From Myxococcales bacterium (GTDB taxonomy: Bacteria > Myxococcota_A > Polyangia > Polyangiales > Houyiibacteriaceae), in the NCBI GenBank assembly GCA_030622585.1, contig JAUXFZ010000063.1, positions 1-9,160 of the forward strand: DNA of 9,160 bases, written 5' to 3'. Made by a program: the position numbers and the translations under genes. Numbering within the stretch: position 1 is the first letter of the stretch; each line of letters starts with the position of its first letter. The notes under the pieces were generated by a model. That model did not search any database and was not told where the DNA came from. It worked only from the letters and a program-made list of their open reading frames with translations. This document shows, one piece after another, positions 7,601-9,160 of this stretch.

Positions 7601-8791
7601 GTCCGGGGAGGCACGATCAGCGGAGCCGATATGCTGTGGAACAAGCCCCTCGCGAGCGATGCGTCTGCTCAGCCGATTCGGCCCACCGGCAGTCTGACCG
7701 TAAGGGACGGCTCGTTGACCATCGAGGCGGGCAATCGAATCGAGATGCCGGCTGACGGGCAACTCGCGATGATCGACAGCCGGCTCGTAATCGACGGAAC
7801 CCCGAGCGAGCGGGTCGTGTTCACCCCTGTGAGCGGTGCCGCGTATTGGAACAGGATTCGGGTTCGAGGTTCGGGCAGCGCCGGGGCGTCGCGTGTGACG
7901 CATGCCGTGCTCGAAGCCGCCGGCTCCGACCCAACGCTGGAAGCGGCGAGCGGCCGCGCTGCCATCGTGATCGAAGCCAACGGCGGAGTCCCGGCGACAC
8001 CGGCCGTCTCGGATACGATGATCATGAATAGCAATGGCTACGGCATGGCGTTCGCCGATTCCACACATTGCGGAGGCGCGTGCAACGACAACACAATTGT
8101 GGGCGCGCGGTTCTCCGCAGTTCGAATCTATGCCAATTTCGTCGGCCGGTTCGGTGTCGGAAACACGATGACCGGAAACAACGTGTCGGGAACGCAGGGA
8201 CATGAGGGTGTGTGGGTCCTTCCGGACGCAGTAGACGCTACCGCCACGTGGCCTGACATCGACGTGCCGTATGTCGTTCAAGGCAATATCGATCTCCGCC
8301 GATCGAGTCCATCGCAACCTCTGCCGGTGCTGACGATCGAGCCTGGCAGCGAGGTTCGTTTCGCAAGTGGCCGCCGTCTGCGAGTCGGAGACGGCAACGA
8401 TGGCATGCTAGACGCCCGTGGCACCAGCGCGGCACCCATCACGTTTACCAGCATCGACACGGTCTCCCCGGAGTTTTGGCGCGGCATCGATTTCGACCAA
8501 GGGTCCGCCGGCTCGGTGCTCGATTGGGTGGTCGTCTCACACGGCGGGAGCGGAGCCGACACCGGCAACGTCAACTTCCGGTCGGGCTCGGCGGTCACGA
8601 TCGGTGTGGTCGACTTCGCCCACTCCGGGCACTACGCCGCGGTGACCTATTCGGGCTCTGCTCCCATGTTCACTGGTCCGTCCACCGACCGGGTCTACAT
8701 ACGCAACGGTCAGCAATCGAATCCGGGCGCCGGAGACCCCGCGTTCGACTGCGTGCGTGACGTCGCCGCCGGCACCTGCACACGGCCATAG
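4649..8791 (+). CDS. Large modular surface lipoprotein: Ig-like repeats, TIG domain, beta-helix modules
   Basis: A 1380-residue protein that is probably exported and lipid-anchored. Residues 1-22 are a signal peptide with lipobox A-S-G-C22 and glycines after the cysteine. Alanine at -3 is less usual than leucine. Five Ig-like domains of the putative-Ig (He_PIG) style begin near residues 34, 119, 209, 308 and 408. Their marks include ITSTPPTTATVGVPFNYTL and SIDPDTGAVRWTP. A TIG/IPT domain covers about 503-594 (SITPAAGRR, VRGTGF, ATVPVGG). Residues about 600-1380 form four right-handed beta-helix modules sharing the core LTIEPG-x-x-V-x-F. Cysteine pairs C1141/C1145 and C1368/C1377 could form disulfides. 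The start at 4649 is set by GGAGGG five bases upstream; ATG 4661 is an alternative. Ig, TIG and beta-helix units are known in adhesive or carbohydrate-binding surface proteins, so adhesion or glycan binding is plausible. No catalytic residues could be assigned. Confidence 0.85.
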   Translation: MTGPMRIWLAACVAVGMTASGCGGGHAANGNVAPKITSTPPTTATVGVPFNYTLSALGMTPMGFAVVSGPEDFMVHASSGVVTWTPQSEGLVAIEVSANNLAGTDTQAFEVSVAGLGGPVFTTEPPTEATVAVQYAYDPNVVANAAVSWSAPVAPSGLSIDPDTGAVRWTPTSGQEGPQEVTIRATEQGSGAFADQAFTVTVEDTGGPAVITSAPPERVYAGETLRYDATASGAPTILWTVEDPSTGTPASGVNIVTTPPEGPAVTVEWDTRGVAAGDYSIAIQVDNSLGDANVQEFTVTVDPRPPVPEIDLVTVPPPRTIFVGTVYNYDVNLTPQSESSGVTWSLVGATVPGDLAITIDPATGEVNFTASESNGELEYTYTVRAENVLGEGDQETISVDSVYPPATPVLTVTPGTVFALEVGEAFPGASATATGQPAPVLTIVGALPDFVDFDPLTGLLSASASNPVPTESDIGAHAFDIVATNSEGTDSATIDITVMAAPPSVDSITPAAGRRQSAVPVLVRGTGFVAAATPVIRLELGAYRETLTTVFVDENILSATVPVGGSRPSGVYDVVVDQGSTTTLAKRFTVTEGDGSTLSGSIGADVTLTAIASPHVVTGVVRIENGATVTLEPGAVVMFAGGTNLRIDVGANSAGAMMADGGESGVGEQIVFTRFQAVGGPAPSGHYRGLRFGANLISAATVLRNVVVEFGGRRNTSIDQGAVEAVSGSAPEVRDSVVRESLNYGLFAHSGAGSDATDWFSGNRLTANGRAPINIGSDDVSTLGTNLALTGNGDDRIVVRGTTVSRATAAWANHGVPFYLSQGLFVRGGSVMSVAPGTEMHFATGRRLQVSSGTETATLVASGTPEAPIRMLADNGTWDGVLFEGLIQPGTVLRNVRMEGLGAAVNGGLRVDNPGNPGDRIAIVEGCLIESSEPGSVGIYVYSRAGLSSFQNNVLDVDGSSVSATMGGFNDVLGPSNTYEAPLRVRGGTISGADMLWNKPLASDASAQPIRPTGSLTVRDGSLTIEAGNRIEMPADGQLAMIDSRLVIDGTPSERVVFTPVSGAAYWNRIRVRGSGSAGASRVTHAVLEAAGSDPTLEAASGRAAIVIEANGGVPATPAVSDTMIMNSNGYGMAFADSTHCGGACNDNTIVGARFSAVRIYANFVGRFGVGNTMTGNNVSGTQGHEGVWVLPDAVDATATWPDIDVPYVVQGNIDLRRSSPSQPLPVLTIEPGSEVRFASGRRLRVGDGNDGMLDARGTSAAPITFTSIDTVSPEFWRGIDFDQGSAGSVLDWVVVSHGGSGADTGNVNFRSGSAVTIGVVDFAHSGHYAAVTYSGSAPMFTGPSTDRVYIRNGQQSNPGAGDPAFDCVRDVAAGTCTRP
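6452..8791 (+). repeat. Four tandem protein modules of about 200 residues (beta-helix)
   Basis: The core glycine of the EPG-type motif falls at residues 634 (TLEPG), 837 (SVAPG), 1028 (TIEAG) and 1233 (TIEPG), with spacings of 203, 191 and 205. Each module runs through a V-x-x-G strand, the EPG turn, a FATGRRLQV-like strand, a G-T-x-x-x-P-I-x-F/M segment, a W/Y-x-G/R-I/L-x-F segment, and a strand such as VLRNVVVEFGG. Tryptophans W811, W997 and W1201 recur at the start of modules 2-4. The repetition is in protein; I see no long exact DNA repeat, so the duplications look old. Confidence 0.7.
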
Positions 8792-8839
8792 ACGCTGGAG
8801 CTTGCACCGCTAGATCGGCTCTCCTACGCTCCGGCCTTC
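8792..8839 (+). promoter_or_regulatory. Short gap, possible leaderless promoter
   Basis: TTGCAC at 8802-8807 and TACGCT at 8825-8830 are 17 bases apart and weakly resemble -35 and -10 boxes. Transcription from them would begin within a few bases of GTG 8840. An imperfect inverted repeat, GGAGC (8797-8801) with GCTCTCC (8818-8824), lacks a T run, so it is not a good terminator. Confidence 0.2.
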
Positions 8840-9160
8840 GTGTCGGACAAGAAAGAGATCTCCCAGAAGACGTTGGCGGTTCACGGCGGTGAGCCTAGGA
8901 CGTATCCCTACGACGCGTTGGTGGCGCCCATCACGCAGACCGCAACGTATTCCTTCGCCGATACGGCCGAGTTGATCGCCTATTTCGAGGGACGAAAAGA
9001 ACGCGAAGAGTACGGGCGCTACGGCAACCCATCGGTGCGACTGGTCGAGGAAAAGTTGGCGGCGCTCGAGCGCACCGACGATGCGGTCGCGTTTGCAAGT
9101 GGCATGGCGGCGGTCACCACGGCGATTTTGGCGCTAGTGAAGACCGGCTCGCACGTGATC
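8840..9160 (+). CDS. Cystathionine gamma-synthase-type PLP enzyme, 5' part only
   Basis: The first 107 codons of a Cys/Met-metabolism PLP enzyme, cut by the right edge. Family marks are the KTLAVHGGE start, APITQTATYSF, the Y58-G-R60-YGNP segment whose Tyr and Arg reach the PLP phosphate of the neighbouring subunit, and A86-S-G-M89, which holds the phosphate. The stretch TAELIAYF followed by EEYGRYGNP resembles plant-type cystathionine gamma-synthases, where TAELIDF precedes EYGRYGNP. This family joins O-acyl-homoserine and cysteine on the way to methionine. The PLP-binding lysine and substrate-specific residues lie outside the window, so gamma-lyase or O-acetylhomoserine sulfhydrylase remains possible. 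The start is GTG 8840: the frame has no ATG upstream and meets the preceding gene's stop at 8789. No Shine-Dalgarno is visible. The gene begins 48 bases after the lipoprotein gene. Confidence 0.88.
   Translation, partial: MSDKKEISQKTLAVHGGEPRTYPYDALVAPITQTATYSFADTAELIAYFEGRKEREEYGRYGNPSVRLVEEKLAALERTDDAVAFASGMAAVTTAILALVKTGSHVI

Noticed and set aside
7232..8317. Long minus-strand open frame (361 codons) opposite the large lipoprotein gene
   Set aside because: It lies wholly antisense to a well-supported gene, encodes arginine/histidine-rich low-plausibility sequence, and reflects lack of stop codons in GC-rich DNA.

Overview
The window is GC-rich throughout, with one short AT-rich island. 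It carries ordinary chromosomal genes of a Gram-negative bacterium. Two lipoproteins, one of them a large Ig/TIG/beta-helix surface protein, a proteobacterial-style LysR regulator and a cystathionine gamma-synthase with a plant-like motif arrangement suggest a myxobacterium or related deltaproteobacterium (Myxococcota). This lineage is inferred from style; no marker gene is present.

Layout, left to right. Bases 1-96 hold the 5' end of a minus-strand gene that leaves the window. A control region follows (97-254) with a tandem 15-bp repeat array that forms two TTAC-N6-GTAA palindromes. Next on the plus strand are a DUF2804-family lipoprotein (255-1361) and a complete RecQ helicase (1401-3341) with helicase core, zinc site, RQC and HRDC domains. 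A LysR-type regulator (minus, 4244-3342) converges on recQ, and the two stop codons touch. Divergent from the regulator is a 62-codon gene with a near-ideal ribosome binding site (4364-4552), and TGCACC/GGTGCA motifs lie between the two. An AT-rich promoter-like stretch with a 12-bp palindrome precedes a 1380-residue lipoprotein (4649-8791). This protein is built from about five Ig-like domains, one TIG/IPT domain and four beta-helix modules of about 200 residues each. The window ends inside a trans-sulfuration enzyme (8840 to the right edge).

The genes do not form an obvious pathway. Three local units can be argued: the left divergent pair with its operator array, the LysR/small-protein divergent pair, and the large lipoprotein with its own promoter. 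I see no mobile element, CRISPR array, tRNA, rRNA or convincing intrinsic terminator, and no clear sign of a new multi-gene system. The best leads are the two divergent control regions, the unrecognised 62-residue protein, the lipid-anchored DUF2804 protein and the repeat architecture of the large surface protein.
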